From Paralvinella palmiformis (taxonomy: Eukaryota > Annelida > Polychaeta > Terebellida > Alvinellidae), in the NCBI GenBank assembly GCA_025642065.1, contig JAODUP010000119.1:1-64000 (forward strand): a stretch of DNA of 64,000 nucleotides, given 5' to 3'. Under the pieces are notes generated by a model, which saw only the letters and a program-made list of their open reading frames with translations, searched no databases and was not told the origin of the DNA. Position 1 is the first letter of the stretch. Every line of letters starts with the position of its first letter. Positions 1 to 11,755 of this stretch are shown here, piece by piece. The position numbers were made by a program, and so were the translations under genes.

Positions 1-289
1 TCAGATTAAAAAATATGAGAAAACCCTGACCGTTAGTTATTTGTTACCGTATTTTTAGTGTTATATGTTCTTCATTAGAAAAAGCTGAATAAAAATGTTC
101 AGTACAAAAGTTCAAAAAGAAAACATGATATTGAGCTCAGATATTTAACAAATCACAATTGCTATAAAATATTTACATAATGATGATTTATAGCGGAAGA
201 ACTGGAGACTGAGCTCACAACTAAACATTTATAAGAAATCTCACTAAAATGATACATCATTTATAAGTTGGTGTTTTGGTTTATTCTAC
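1..289. other. AT-rich DNA, nothing assignable
   Basis: No coding region, RNA gene or repeat family could be recognised in this AT-rich stretch before the first SINE. Confidence 0.5.
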
Positions 290-580
290 GAGATGACTTA
301 AAGGGGTCACTAGTTCGATCCCAGCAAGAGTTCGAAACTTTTCCAGAGATAAATTTCTTGGCTTACAACATCGTGTATGGCTGACCACGTTAAATGGCGC
401 TGCCGTCTCCACTGATTGGATTAAAATAAGGGGGGGGGAGTTGAAGATCCCCTGAGGACATAATACACTCTGGCAGTGACCACCCTCGGGGTATTTCAGA
501 TATTAACAACCACTCCAGTATAGAGGCTGTGCTGAATAAGCGACAGCCTGGGGATACTCCCAGAAATACAAGCAACCAAG
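290..580 (+). mobile_element. tRNA-derived SINE, copy 1
   Basis: A pol III B-box-like motif, AGTTCGATCCC, lies at 312-322. It is followed by a body that recurs in opposite orientation at 13357-13742: both hold the same 'tggctgaccacgttaaatgg' type core, the 'gccgtctccactgatt' block and a GC-rich tail with 'gcgacagcctggggatactc'. The tail also occurs alone at 2711-2788. Three copies in 14 kb, a tRNA-like head and a CAAG-type tail fit a tRNA-derived SINE. The 5' end is approximate. The open frame on the reverse strand is an accident of the repeat. Confidence 0.65.
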
Positions 581-600
581 GTCCTAAATGTTGAATAGCC

Positions 601-1190
601 ATGCATTTAACACCAGACACCACGACCGATATTTTCAAGGTTTTATCTGCGTGGCATTTATTGTACAGATCTAATAGACAATAGCCAGTGATGGGTTTAT
701 AATATATCCTATTATTTGTTATGGTGATTTGGTTAGTCAGGCTGCTAAGAGAGTTTGTAAGAGGTTTGTTTAACATCAACGCTGGTCACAACTAAGACGT
801 ATCCTATTAATACATGTTAGTTTGGAACCCACAACTTGGATGTAGACAGTGTTGGGGAGAGCGAGGCACCTTGGGCAATTTATGTAACTTTATTTAAAAA
901 GAACATGAAAAGCTTCTGCCAACAACTTTGTTAGCATCGTTGAACACCATTTCCCCTCTTGATCACTTTGGTGCTAGATTGTACGTTTTAATTGAGACAA
1001 TGTTAGTAGATCTTGTATGATACTGGTAATGGCACATTCTTCATGCGACGGCGCACAAGATAAATTTATGTCGGCAGTTACCGACGTTGATGCCAATCTT
1101 TCTGTTTGGTGTTCAGAACTTTGCGTTCTGAATACTTTCGCTGGTATGAAGAAATCGTCTGCGGAGATATCCATCAAGACCCTAATTGCA
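601..1190. other. Intergenic, no feature seen
   Basis: Overlapping short open frames on both strands (about 974-1199) show no family resemblance. I treat them as chance. Confidence 0.4.
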
Positions 1191-1194
1191 GTTA

Positions 1195-1390
1195 GTTAGA
1201 GCGTAGGACTCGTAGCCGAAGGGTTGTGGGTTCGAGGCTCCTGGATCTGCAATGCCGTCATGTGACGACTAGTTTACTCATGAGAACCTGATAGGACGTG
1301 ATGGGTATATGTTTGAGTAACACTCTGCACCTTTAATGGCAGCATGCGTTATATGCTCCCTTGGGAGTTGAGAGAGAGAGATGTGTTAGG
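1195..1390 (+). mobile_element. Second tRNA-derived SINE type
   Basis: The segment starts with the 3' two thirds of a tRNA-like sequence: a D-stem-like 'agagcg', an anticodon-arm-like 'ggactcgtagcc' and a T-arm B box GGGTTCGAGGC near 1227-1238. An unrelated body of about 140 bp follows and ends in a short GA-rich tail. The tRNA 5' part is degraded and no functional acceptor stem can be drawn, so this is a SINE and not a tRNA gene. The body does not match the family at 290-580. Confidence 0.55.
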
Positions 1391-1399
1391 TGGAAACTG

Positions 1400-2700
1400 A
1401 CTGAGTCTCAGTTCTGGCGCTATATCAACATGCATTATTATATAGTTGTCTATATGATTATCTGTTTAAACGGTTGTCACTTTCTAGTTTTAATATATTT
1501 GTGATTATTATCTCAACTAATAATTGTAACTGGTATAATCCTCAGATCATAGCATATGTTGAAGATGTTAAAGTTAATGTTTCATGTATAATCAGAATAT
1601 ATTTTGATATCTTGAACTATCCTCGATCATCAATTGTTCCTGTGGTGATCTGACTTAAGTGGAATGCCTTCTAATTGGAATAGCTTTAACTCATAATTAA
1701 AGTGGTAAAGCTTCTGATTTAATAGCTAGAAGACTTGCCAGAAGAAACAGTATAACATATGTCCTGGTTTATAGCCAACAATTACTCATACTACAACAGC
1801 AAAAGAAATGAAAATCATCAAAAACCAAAAGGTCAAAATACATCAACAAATTGTATACCACATTATCGGGATCCAGTATTTCCCCCGGTGTTTTGCCCCT
1901 TCGGTCTTTATGCCCCCCCCCCCTCCACACCAAAACACACATACAGGTTCACAAGAAATAAGCTCACTCACAAGACATAAGCTGACAAGACACAAGCTCT
2001 AACCCCTAATGAAAAAAGAGACAAAAGCTCACAACTAAAATAAAAGTTTCCATCAAATTGACAAATAATTTTTTTCATGTCAAAAAGATTGGTGTGCGTG
2101 TGTGTGTTATATTATAATTGTGTGTTATAAGTGTGTGTTATATTATAATTAGAAGAGAACAAGGGTTAAAATGAAACATCTTGTGAGTAAATCCAATGAC
2201 CAGATCTCATGTTTCCAACAAAAGGACTAATCTTCCAGCATATATCATTCATTCATAGACATTGTAATTAGTGATCCTTACGTGGAGCTTCAGCAGAGCC
2301 TTCAAACGCTCTGCCAGGACTTTGTAGCTGTACGCAGATCGTTGGCTCACTTCGTCATGGCAGTGGGGCACTGCATCCGCCAAGAGCGAATTTCTATGTA
2401 ACACCTTACCACTGATGCTTCTAAAGCATCAATCTCTTTGAAGATATCCAATCAATTAGCATCGGTACCATCGGCCAATCGTGCAGGACCATTGGCCACT
2501 AGCGCGGCACGATCGGGGGATCGTCCAATCGTGCACCCATTGACCGATGGATGCACGGTTTTATCATGCCAAGATTATTGACGAATCGCTGGAATGTGAT
2601 TACCAAATATTGTAATTGATTAGATAATTATGCTCGCTCTGACCAATCATGTATGACCTTGGGTTTTCATGTATAAAGTGAGGTGAGCGTTGATAAGGCC
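1400..2700. other. Intergenic; AT-rich with a CCAATCG-repeat patch
   Basis: Mostly AT-rich. At about 2460-2580 a GC-richer patch holds repeated forms of CCAATCGTGCA and its partial complement; a related CCAATCGT recurs near 3141. Around 2280-2400 both strands read open for about 40 codons without recognisable similarity. No gene called. Confidence 0.4.
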
Positions 2701-2710
2701 AAGGTTTTTA

Positions 2711-2788
2711 GGACTCCACCACAGAGGCTGTGCCAAACAAGCGACAGCCTGGGGATACTCCCCGAACTACAAGCAAGCAAGCAAGCAA
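2711..2788 (+). mobile_element. SINE tail fragment, copy 2 of first family
   Basis: This stretch matches only the 3' tail of the SINE at 290-580, including 'gaggctgtgcc' and 'gcgacagcctggggatactc', and ends in (CAAG)n. It is a 5'-truncated insertion. Confidence 0.65.
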
Positions 2789-4329
2789 TAAGGCCAAGGT
2801 GGGATGGTCCTCTAATTTGAGTAAATATTTATTCAACAATTTTAACAAGTTTGTTCACACACGGTATGAGTAGTCCAAATGAAAATAAATATCGAAAGAA
2901 TAATTTGTGAAAAATAAGAAACATCAAAGGAAATAAAGAGTTATAAAATAAATATTTCTTAATTTTAAATTGTGTCCAATACGATATGCGATATTTTCCA
3001 AATAAACACACAACTTTAGCTTTTTTGAAGCACTGTTATGTCCCTTTGTTTATTATCACGAAATAGAAAAACACATATAGGTAATAACATGATGCAATAT
3101 TAGTATATCTACTTTATGCCATTGGTCAAGATTTATTACATCGTCCAATCGTCACTAGTTTTTGAATTGGAAGACGGTCACGACGTTAATCCTGCTACTT
3201 CATTACCATTTAGCAACTGGAATATTACCTAATGGTTGGTTGGTAATTTTTTATTTGCGAGACATATACATTTTTCATTTACGTTCTGATATACAAACTA
3301 ATATAACAAATACCCAGTTTGTAGTGTTAGAACTTTTGGGGATATAACGCAAACCGTGGTGCGTGACAAACGGGCCTCCAGACGCCTAACGAATTCAAAT
3401 TTGGGTAGTTAATAACATTGTGCGTGCGTGCGTGCGTGCGTGTGATTGTTCGAAAGGAGTTGTTTATACCTGCAAGACTAACAGGCAATAAACAAATTAT
3501 TAAGCACAACATCTAACAATTCATTTGTAGAATCGTAAATAATGCGCTACATATCAAAAAGATGACATAATTGTCCCACCTGTGGTTTATCGGGTCATAG
3601 AGCTCTTATTCAAGTGGCAAAATAAAGTTCCTTCTCATCATCTACTATCTCTGATCCCTGCAGAAGCCATTTGTGAATACTTGTTGTTACATTATCATAA
3701 TAAAAATTTAAATGCAATTACTTCACTGGGTCGATTTTCTTACAATTGACTGTAAACAAAATCAGGCAGAATGTCTTATTACGTTGTGTTAAGTGTGATA
3801 TTGTTTGTACTCTTCTACTCACACAAAATGGTCACAGAGAACCGAAACAAAAAGAACTATTTATTACATTACTGAGTTGCAGCCACTTAATAAGAGTTTG
3901 ATATATATTTTAACTGAAAGGTGGTTAAAGAACTCACTCACTCGCTCGCTCCCTGCCTCCCCCCATAACCCCCTCCAACCATAACCATCTAACACACAAT
4001 CATCATATATAATATAACTGGTTATCATTGACATGTAGTTGTTTAATATGAAAGAACAACTATAAGTATAATATAAATAAATAGGAAGTGACTATTATCT
4101 CACTGGTTTAATACAACTAATTACAATGGCAGATTGCGCTCTTCCATCTTCGCATCTAATCCAGGCTTTAGATGTGCGAATCAGATCTTGATATCTGGCA
4201 ACATCTTATATATATTTTACAATGCTCTATATAAATCTTCTTAATATTCAGTGTTTTTTTTAATAGCCTTTGAACTAAGATCTCCCCTTTTACAACCAGA
4301 TTTCCAACCCTAAGCATCATCCTAAATAG
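2789..4329. other. Intergenic, AT-rich; short CGTG microsatellite
   Basis: No gene recognised. A (GTGC)n run lies at about 3421-3443. CACTCACTCGCTCG-type sequence lies at about 3934-3953. Confidence 0.4.
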
Positions 4330-6757
4330 AAATTCTGGAGCTTGCGCGTCATGTTGTCAACACAGATGTTTCTGCCGGCTCTGACAACTTCCTTATATTA
4401 GGAGACATCAATGCTAACTCTGAAAACTGGGGTTCTAGAGACATCAGATCAGGACACCATCTCCTCGATCAACTAGGCAACTCCGATGCCATCCTCCTTA
4501 ATGACCCCAAAGTCCCCACAACTATATATGGGTCAACCGTAGATTTAGCCATTGCTGCTCCTCAAGTCGCATCAGTAGCTCAATGGCACCAAATTAACTC
4601 ACTGATCTCAGACCACATAGCTACTCTTATTAAAATCACCAATTGTTTCAATAAAATACCTGATAACCAAAGACTACCTAGATGGAACACTAATAAAGCC
4701 AACTGGAAGACCTATTACAAGGTCTATCAGCAGACCTCCATGAAGCGGCCACCTTAGCAATACACCTATCCACTCCCAGGCCGTTTAGGTATCCACGTTC
4801 TTTCCTACCATCTGAGGCTAAAAAATGGACTGGAGAGGTGAGTCGCTTCACCAAAATCTTCAAAGCAAGCCCTACTGCTAATAACAAAGCTGAACTCAGG
4901 GCAGCCCAACAAGAAACCAAGAAACAACTTTTCATTATGAAAAGCCAACAATGGGACCAATGGTGCAACAAACTCGCAGACATGAATGCCAAAGACATAT
5001 GGCAAGAAATCAAAAATATAAAAGGGCATCCTACAGCAGTTAAAACCCTAATCCCTAATGAAGAAGCTAACAATCTCGCCAGGCACTTTGCCACCAGAGC
5101 CGCCCATGACACACTCCCTGAGGATGTTAAACATTCTCTTAAACAACTCCAGGGACAGAGACGTCAATCAGTACTCCAAGCCAAATTGGCAAGTACTGAC
5201 ACAGATGTACCTTTCTCTATTAACGAACTTGAAGCAGTTCTACGAAAAAAGAAGGACTCTGCACCAGGAGAAGACAGTTTCACTTTCTCCTGTTACACAA
5301 ACGTCCCACCCTCCTTTAAGAAAAGAATCCTTGATTTCATCAATAAATCATGGATCCAAGGTCGCCTCTCAGTTCAATGGAAAACTGCAATAGTCATTCC
5401 AATCTCCAAACCAGGTGGAAGGGGACACAGACCTATTTCACTCCTCCCCACTCTATCAAAGATCATGGAATGCCTAATACTGTCCCGTCTGTTCTGGAAC
5501 CTTCCGAAGCCAAATAACTTGTTTGGTTTCACCAAGGGAAGATCCACAGTTGAGGCTATTCTCCATCTAGTGAATCTCATCACTTCCAGGAGGAAATATA
5601 ACAAAGATAATAAAAAGAGCATCTTTAACAGTTTACACCGTCTTCTTAGATCTAGACAAGGCCTTTGAAAGAGCCGACCACCTCTCCATTTTAAACTCCC
5701 TTTCCTCTCCATTTTAAACTCCCTTTCCTCTCTAAGTATCATAGCCTGGATTGAAGACTTTCTCAGCAACAGAAACATAAAAGTTTCCTACCAAGGTTGC
5801 TACTCTGATCCACATACTGTTAACACGGGTACTCCCCAAGGATCTGCTCTCTCCCCTACATTATTCAATGCATTAGTTACTCTCCTTATCTCCATCTCCC
5901 TACCACCATGCGTTGACATCCTTGCTTATGCAGATGATCTAGCAATCGTCTCTCATGGCAAGTAAAAAACTTCAAATAGCCCTTAACACATTGGCCACAA
6001 CCGCCAATGACCTAGGTCTTTTCTTTTCATCAGCCAAGACCAAAGTCATGGTCTTCAGCACCTCCGGTAAAATAAAACATCTTCCATCTGGGTAAACAAC
6101 CTATAGAAACTGTCAAATACGCCTCTCATTTACTAAATATCTTGCAGACACTAAACACAAAATATACAGTAAACTCAATATGATAAAAATAATATCAAAT
6201 TTTAAAACAGGACTCAACACCAAGATGCTTGTCACGCTCTACAAGGCATTAATATAATCAATTATTTTATATGCAGCACCTGTTTTCCGCCTAGCAGCTC
6301 CATCTGCAATAACAAATCTAGAACAGGCTCAACGAACATGCCTACGATATGTATTTGGAATCCCCCCGGATCCTCATCAGCACTCCTGCATCAGGAATCA
6401 GGTATTCTTCCTCTGGGCCAACTAGTTCGCATGGCCACCGCCAAGTACATACTCAGAACAGCTTCAAACCCAAACCCAGTCCCCAACATAACCAGAGTCC
6501 AGAAAGAAATCCATAAAGACCCTAGAGTCAATCAAGCCATTTCCTGGTCAATGAAAGCCGCATGGCTCCAAAGTGACATTGGAATACCTCAAATACAACC
6601 CCCCGAATCCCAAGAATCTCCTCCATGGGAAGATCCACCAATACAGGTCCTAATTAGTAATCCCATTAACAAAAACCGACACCCACAAGAAGCAGCCAAT
6701 ACTGGACCAAGACCCTCTATACCTGCATCAACATTGAGTATAAAAGGAAGTGTATAA
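4330..6757 (+). pseudogene. Degenerate non-LTR retrotransposon ORF2 (endonuclease-RT)
   Basis: Three homologous parts survive in order. First comes the end of an AP-type endonuclease (about 4390-4650), with the GDINAN motif and a terminal SDH. Second is a reverse transcriptase (about 5200-5970), with APGEDSF, RPISLLPTLSKIMEC, GFTKGRS, DLDKAFERADH, GTPQGSALSP and the catalytic YADD. Third is a C-terminal region (about 6280-6757) that stops where an RNase H domain would begin. The architecture resembles the Jockey/I/Nimb group. Several frameshifts break it, including a 23-bp tandem duplication at 5682-5727. The 5' part of the endonuclease and any ORF1 are missing, so it is dead and truncated at both ends. 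Confidence 0.85.
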
Positions 6758-6825
6758 TCAGCATAGCTTAACACGGGAGTTGTCGTGCATAGATCAATGA
6801 GTGCGGTAAATGCATTATGTTGTAT

Positions 6826-7870
6826 CTAACCCCCCCAAAATGGAACTTTGAGCTTTAGTCTACCGCGCCGTTTTCGTGTACAATTTTGACATCGCAACAT
6901 GTCAGTCAATGGCTTGGCTATCTTGAACAGATTTTTGATAACGCGGCTATGGAATCCAATGAAACCTAGAAATATCTGCAGTTCATAAACATTTTTAGGA
7001 ACAGACATATTCTTCAAATCAGAAACCTTACCTATTTCGAAAATGGCCGACCTGTTAGCATCTAAACCACTTCCGGTCAGAGCTAGACCTGGACTGGTCT
7101 TCGAGCTTACAAAGTCAAAACTATCAATTTTAGACAACAGCGAATCTAACTTGGAGTTGATGGATTCTAAATCTGAACATGCAGACACCTGCTGACATGT
7201 TGTCTTAGTCTGCGATTTAGATTGAAATTCCATTTCAACAACTCTAACCTTGCGCAGCAATCCAACATATGATGCACCAGAATTATACGAAGATCTCAAC
7301 GCTTCATTGACTGGAGAATTGACTAATCCACTCCAGAACTTGGACCTAAACATGTTAGATGCAGAATAAGAACTTATTGCTTTCCTTTGTTTAGCCTTTT
7401 CAACAAGTTCCTCCAATCTTCAACCCCATCGTGCTACAGACTCATTGACCTTTTGAGACACACTGTAGAATTGTTCTAATAACTGTTCAATAGCGAAAAC
7501 ATTTCCAAAAACAATATCAAATATTTCTAGAACTGCTTTGACCTTGACATTTACACCAAGATGCAACAGAACTTCAGAAGCTGTCCCTTTTAACGAGCGA
7601 CGAACAACACTCATGATAGTTGAGTCGCTACGTTCCTTCACGAGACAATTTACATCATATTTCCAATGTGAGTAACTGACATCACCTCTGCAATCATCAC
7701 CAGAGAAAATAGACAACCTGGGATAATTTTCAACATATGAATATCGGAGTTTTTTATTTGCCTGATTATCCACCCACTTAACTAAGTCATCTGACGTATA
7801 TTCAGGCTTAGCCCCAACAGCAAAGAACGCAGCTCCTAGTCTTATGGGCTTGGATCATCCATGATGGAAA
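6826..7870 (-). pseudogene. Ty3/gypsy fragment: gag joined to RT 3' region
   Basis: Read on the minus strand, the frame starts near 7850 and gives a Gag/capsid-like region (F-S-G-D, W-K-Y-D, L-L-E-Q-F-Y). A single in-frame TGA at 7420-7422 interrupts it, and Gag-like sequence then continues. Without leaving the frame it passes to residues typical of the end of a Ty3/gypsy reverse transcriptase (VPKNVYELQIFLGFIGFHSR, then KIAKPLTDML). The zinc knuckle, protease and most of the RT are absent, so an internal deletion fused gag to pol. There is no initiating ATG in frame and the element is not functional. Confidence 0.75.
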
Positions 7871-8058
7871 TAAATAATTCTAAGAGTTTCAAGACAAGCT
7901 AAAAATGATCTGGGTAATACAATATTAAGTAAATAATGTGGTATGAATCACGATACTATCTCGCTAAAGATTTGCTACTCTAATCATACACGTGATACAG
8001 TTGAATAAATGTAGGCTGTTGCTATTGGTCCGGACCCGGACCTACACTAAAATAGCTA
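7748..8058. repeat. 311-bp duplicated segment, copy 1 (gypsy leader/gag start)
   Basis: This stretch is repeated at 10468-10778 with only two differences seen by eye (near 7817 and 8031). It covers the 5' leader and first gag codons of the minus-strand gypsy fragment. The high identity implies a recent duplication. Confidence 0.85.
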
Positions 8059-10397
8059 TAGCTCCGGCACTTCAACTGCGCATGCGCAGTTTTCGGAATA
8101 TCTGGTATAATATCAGACTATTTATAACAAGACGTGTTACTTAGCGTTTTAACATGGGTGCCATTTTGAATTCAAGGAGCTCCAGGGCCCTAGCGGCCGG
8201 GGGTAGATTGTCACGGACAGCTCCCTTCGTTAACATGGCGGCTAATGGCACTGGTTCATGCACAAATAAAGACATTCACGAAAGGAAATGAAAGCTAGTG
8301 TACAAATTTGATATGATCTGGCTTTTTAAAAATAAAGGATATTTCAAATATAAGCATAACAATTTGAAGTAGACAAGCCCCTTCTTGACATGACCCAAGC
8401 AGTAGGCCCAAGCAAGATCTATCTAGATCTATATTTGTTTCAGACAAAATCTTATTAAATTTTATTGAACAATATCAAACCTATTTATCACAAAATGGGT
8501 ATGTAAGATATACATAAGCTTACAGTTACATGTACTGGAGCCACTGGAGATGTTATGGGCGGGAGGTATATTTTACTTTATTATTGTTAATAATATAATT
8601 GGACTTCTAAAATTACATTACTATAATCAGATAATATTTCCCTAATTACAGTAATTATAAGTAGCTGAGTATTTACATGATCACCTGCATCCATATTTAT
8701 TTTTAAACGACGTAAGCAATTGGTATTTATAGATATATATGGACTAATTTAAATGTTATGAAATAAATTATTAAATATCTCAACTAGTGGTAGAAACATT
8801 CATTTTGCTATGTTTTTCTATAGACAGAAGTAAAAGATGGGTTATTAATTGTTGTAGTTCATATATATGACGAGGAAAAATTTAAATTACTTGAATACTA
8901 ATTGTAGAATATATGATATGCACTTCACTGAAACGGAATTCATGAAGCAGACAAGAGATAAACTTATCTAGAATGCTATTCCAACTATTTTTGATGACCA
9001 AATCTACTGCATGCATCCACTGAAATCAAAGAGGAAGGTATTAACAGATAGGAGACCTAAATAGGAGACAGGGCCAGCTGTAATGGTAATTAATATTTAT
9101 AAATATTAATGGTGAAAATTGGTATTATAAAATTAATTAAATAAGAAACAAGGCATCAAACCCATGAAATTTTGTCGGCCCATTTCATATCTTAATTAAT
9201 TAATACAAAAAAGGATTACCAGCACCTGAATTAGTACTTGAATGGTCAGCTCATGTCCTTTAATTGGTATATTTCTCTTCATAACTTAAATGCATATCAA
9301 ATCAAATTCTTTAACCAACTTGAAAAAAGGAAAACATGTGTTTACACATTGTGTATGCACTTGGTTCAAGTCATTATTTTACAAGGTATTGTTCTGTTTC
9401 AGTCCTTGAAGTTCTATGATGATGAGATAGCCTGTAAACAGGCCAATCTCTTGGTTACATATTTACTGGTGTTATCTGTTACAGTAGTCAATTCATGTGT
9501 CTATTACATCTCTGGGTATATTCTGTCTAACTTTAAACAGTTCACTGATCTGGACTAAATGTCATATTTTTGTAGTAGTGGTTGTTTAGAGCTGGAAGCA
9601 ATTTGGGTTATTCTGTCCATTTGATAACAATTAAATGACTGATTGTAACTATAGATGAACCCGTGGCACAAGAGATTTGATGCCGCTTATTGTATGAAAG
9701 TACTAATTTCTCTATCTCTAACATGTTAATCCAAACATAAACATTGTTAATATTCCATGTATATTCTTTGTTCTCAGCTGGGCAGGCCTATATTGCATGG
9801 TTTATATTATTGAGGTGTAGACTTTAAATGAACTTATAATATTTTTAGTTAATATAGGATAAACCGACATGATGAATATATGCTATATGGTGGGAAGTTT
9901 GTGCTGAATTGTGTTATAGTTGCGTTATAATAGTTGTATATATCATTATATGTATATATCCAAATAAATAAAAATTTATGGACTATGATAAACTGACATG
10001 ATGAAAGTATGTTTGTATGCATTTACTTCATATATACCTAACTGTTTTCATTTAAAAAACTACGCCTTCCACACACAAAGCTGTGAAATAACCTAAACCA
10101 CGTTCAATTATTTTCTGATCAGCTGTCAAGTGATCGCAAATTGTAGGCTATGAATTAATTAAGTGACTGGGCTGTGAAATCACTTAATTATTTATTTACA
10201 GTTTCAGAGCTTCGTTTCCTTCGATATCATGTGTGCACATTTAAAGTGTTAATTAATAAAAGAGTATGTGATCATGTAACATATAGTACTAGTATTGGCA
10301 ATTCATTTCAACCATGCGCACACATGTACACGATCACATGTGGACAACCAGAGAGATTTTGTTTATCTGAGAAATACCTCCGGTGGCTGGAGGCGCC
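8059..10397. other. Intergenic, AT-rich, no gene recognised
   Basis: A GC-richer patch at about 8060-8250 contains a 'gcgcatgcgcag' palindrome and 'atggcggctaatgg'. The rest is AT-rich. The open frame at 9238-9558 has no recognisable family and lies in AT-rich DNA, so I do not call it. A 19-bp near repeat containing 'gacatgatgaa' occurs at about 9856 and 9985. Confidence 0.4.
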
Positions 10398-10467
10398 ACT
10401 GGTTCAAATTTCAACATGGCGCGGCAAGAGTAACGCCTCTCTATATTTAAGCTCTCTGATAATATCA
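10398..10467. repeat. 70-bp direct repeat, left copy
   Basis: Identical to 10778-10847. The two copies bracket the second copy of the 311-bp gypsy leader, giving an R-X-R arrangement with a 380-bp period. Confidence 0.9.
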
Positions 10468-10778
10468 AGTTTTTTATTTGCCTGATTATCCACCCACTTA
10501 ACTAAGTCATCTGACGTATATTCAGGCTTAGCCCCAAGAGCAAAGAACGCAGCTCCTAGTCTTATGGGCTTGGATCATCCATGATGGAAATAAATAATTC
10601 TAAGAGTTTCAAGACAAGCTAAAAATGATCTGGGTAATACAATATTAAGTAAATAATGTGGTATGAATCACGATACTATCTCGCTAAAGATTTGCTACTC
10701 TAATCATACACGTGATACAGTTGAATAAATGTAGGCTGTTGCTATTGGTCAGGACCCGGACCTACACTAAAATAGCTA
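10468..10778. repeat. 311-bp duplicated segment, copy 2
   Basis: Near-identical to 7748-8058 and in the same orientation. It lies between the two 70-bp repeats. Confidence 0.88.
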
Positions 10779-10847
10779 CTGGTTCAAATTTCAACATGGC
10801 GCGGCAAGAGTAACGCCTCTCTATATTTAAGCTCTCTGATAATATCA
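10778..10847. repeat. 70-bp direct repeat, right copy
   Basis: Identical to 10398-10467, including the 'caacatggcgcggcaagag' core. Confidence 0.9.
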
Positions 10848-10877
10848 CAAACCAGACACCTTACAACTGTACTAAAG

Positions 10878-10959
10878 CTCCGGCACTGACTACCGGACAC
10901 CTTAAGAATCCGACGCTGACTGCCGGAGATTCTACTATATCTCCGGCACTGACTGCCGG
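10878..10959. repeat. Three tandem CTCCGGCA hairpin units
   Basis: Units at 10878-10897, 10908-10928 and 10941-10959 share the plan CTCCGGCA-CTGAC-TGCCGGAG. Each can fold into a stem of up to 8 bp with a CTGAC loop; the first two carry mismatches. Confidence 0.7.
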
Positions 10960-11094
10960 GCATCTTACTAAACTACTATTACTATATCACTGACCTGTAC
11001 AGGATAGAACATCTTACAAATGTAGTGCTTTATGATAAACTAAGTTTATTTATGTCTGATATTTATGAAACTATTGTCTGGACCCGATATCACA

Positions 11095-11610
11095 CGGCGG
11101 ACATGTCACTACTGTATCATGCATTGCCTATTGAATTATAGGATATATATCCTTTCCCATAATAAATGATAAAACATTAATATTCTGCCTGTTACTTTAC
11201 TGATTTGGCTATTTAGGGCAGCTAATGGCGGACCTGGTGCTACGAATCTTGCATAACCTATTGAATTATAGAATATATACCCCTTCGTATTTTTTCCTAT
11301 AATGAATGATACAGAGATGGTCAGAGTTAATTTGATTGAAATCACTACAGAACAGTATTTTGATTATTGCATTTACTTTTATGAATTTGTAAACATGTGA
11401 TTTATCAGTCAACTTCCCATACAAAAACAAATAATTGTTACTCATGCCCGATAACTATTTTTTACAATAATTTAGTTCAACCGCTGCCTGTTAAGGCTAT
11501 TTAAGGTAAGTTATTGGCGGAGCTGTCACCATGCATCATGCATTGCCTACTGAAATATTCTGTAATATATAGAATATATAAAACCCTTGCCTATAATAAA
11601 TAATATGATA
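11095..11610. repeat. Three diverged tandem repeat units
   Basis: Copies beginning near 11095, 11226 and 11515 each run from 'ggcgga' through 'gcataacctattgaattat' or a variant to a 'cctataataaatga' block. The second and third copies are preceded by a shared 'ggctattta' block. Divergence is moderate and the third copy lies further away, so this is an old array. Confidence 0.55.
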
Positions 11611-11755
11611 TGCCATGCTTTGAAGAACATCACAAATATAATTTTCCAATTGCGCACCCATCAAAAATGACATCAACACGGTTGTGGGATATCCTTTCTA
11701 ATATTTTATTTATGTATAACACAGCTAAACAAACACAAATGTGATTTTTACATTA

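Noticed and set aside
974..1199. Opposed 60-67 codon frames
   Set aside because: Fully overlapping on both strands, no similarity; chance.
1195..1255. Functional tRNA gene
   Set aside because: The 5' acceptor and most of the D arm are missing; SINE body follows.
2280..2400. Short coding-like stretch open on both strands
   Set aside because: About 40 codons only, no family match by eye, no splice context.
9238..9558. 106-codon open frame on the plus strand
   Set aside because: AT-rich, no recognisable domain, no promoter or splice support.
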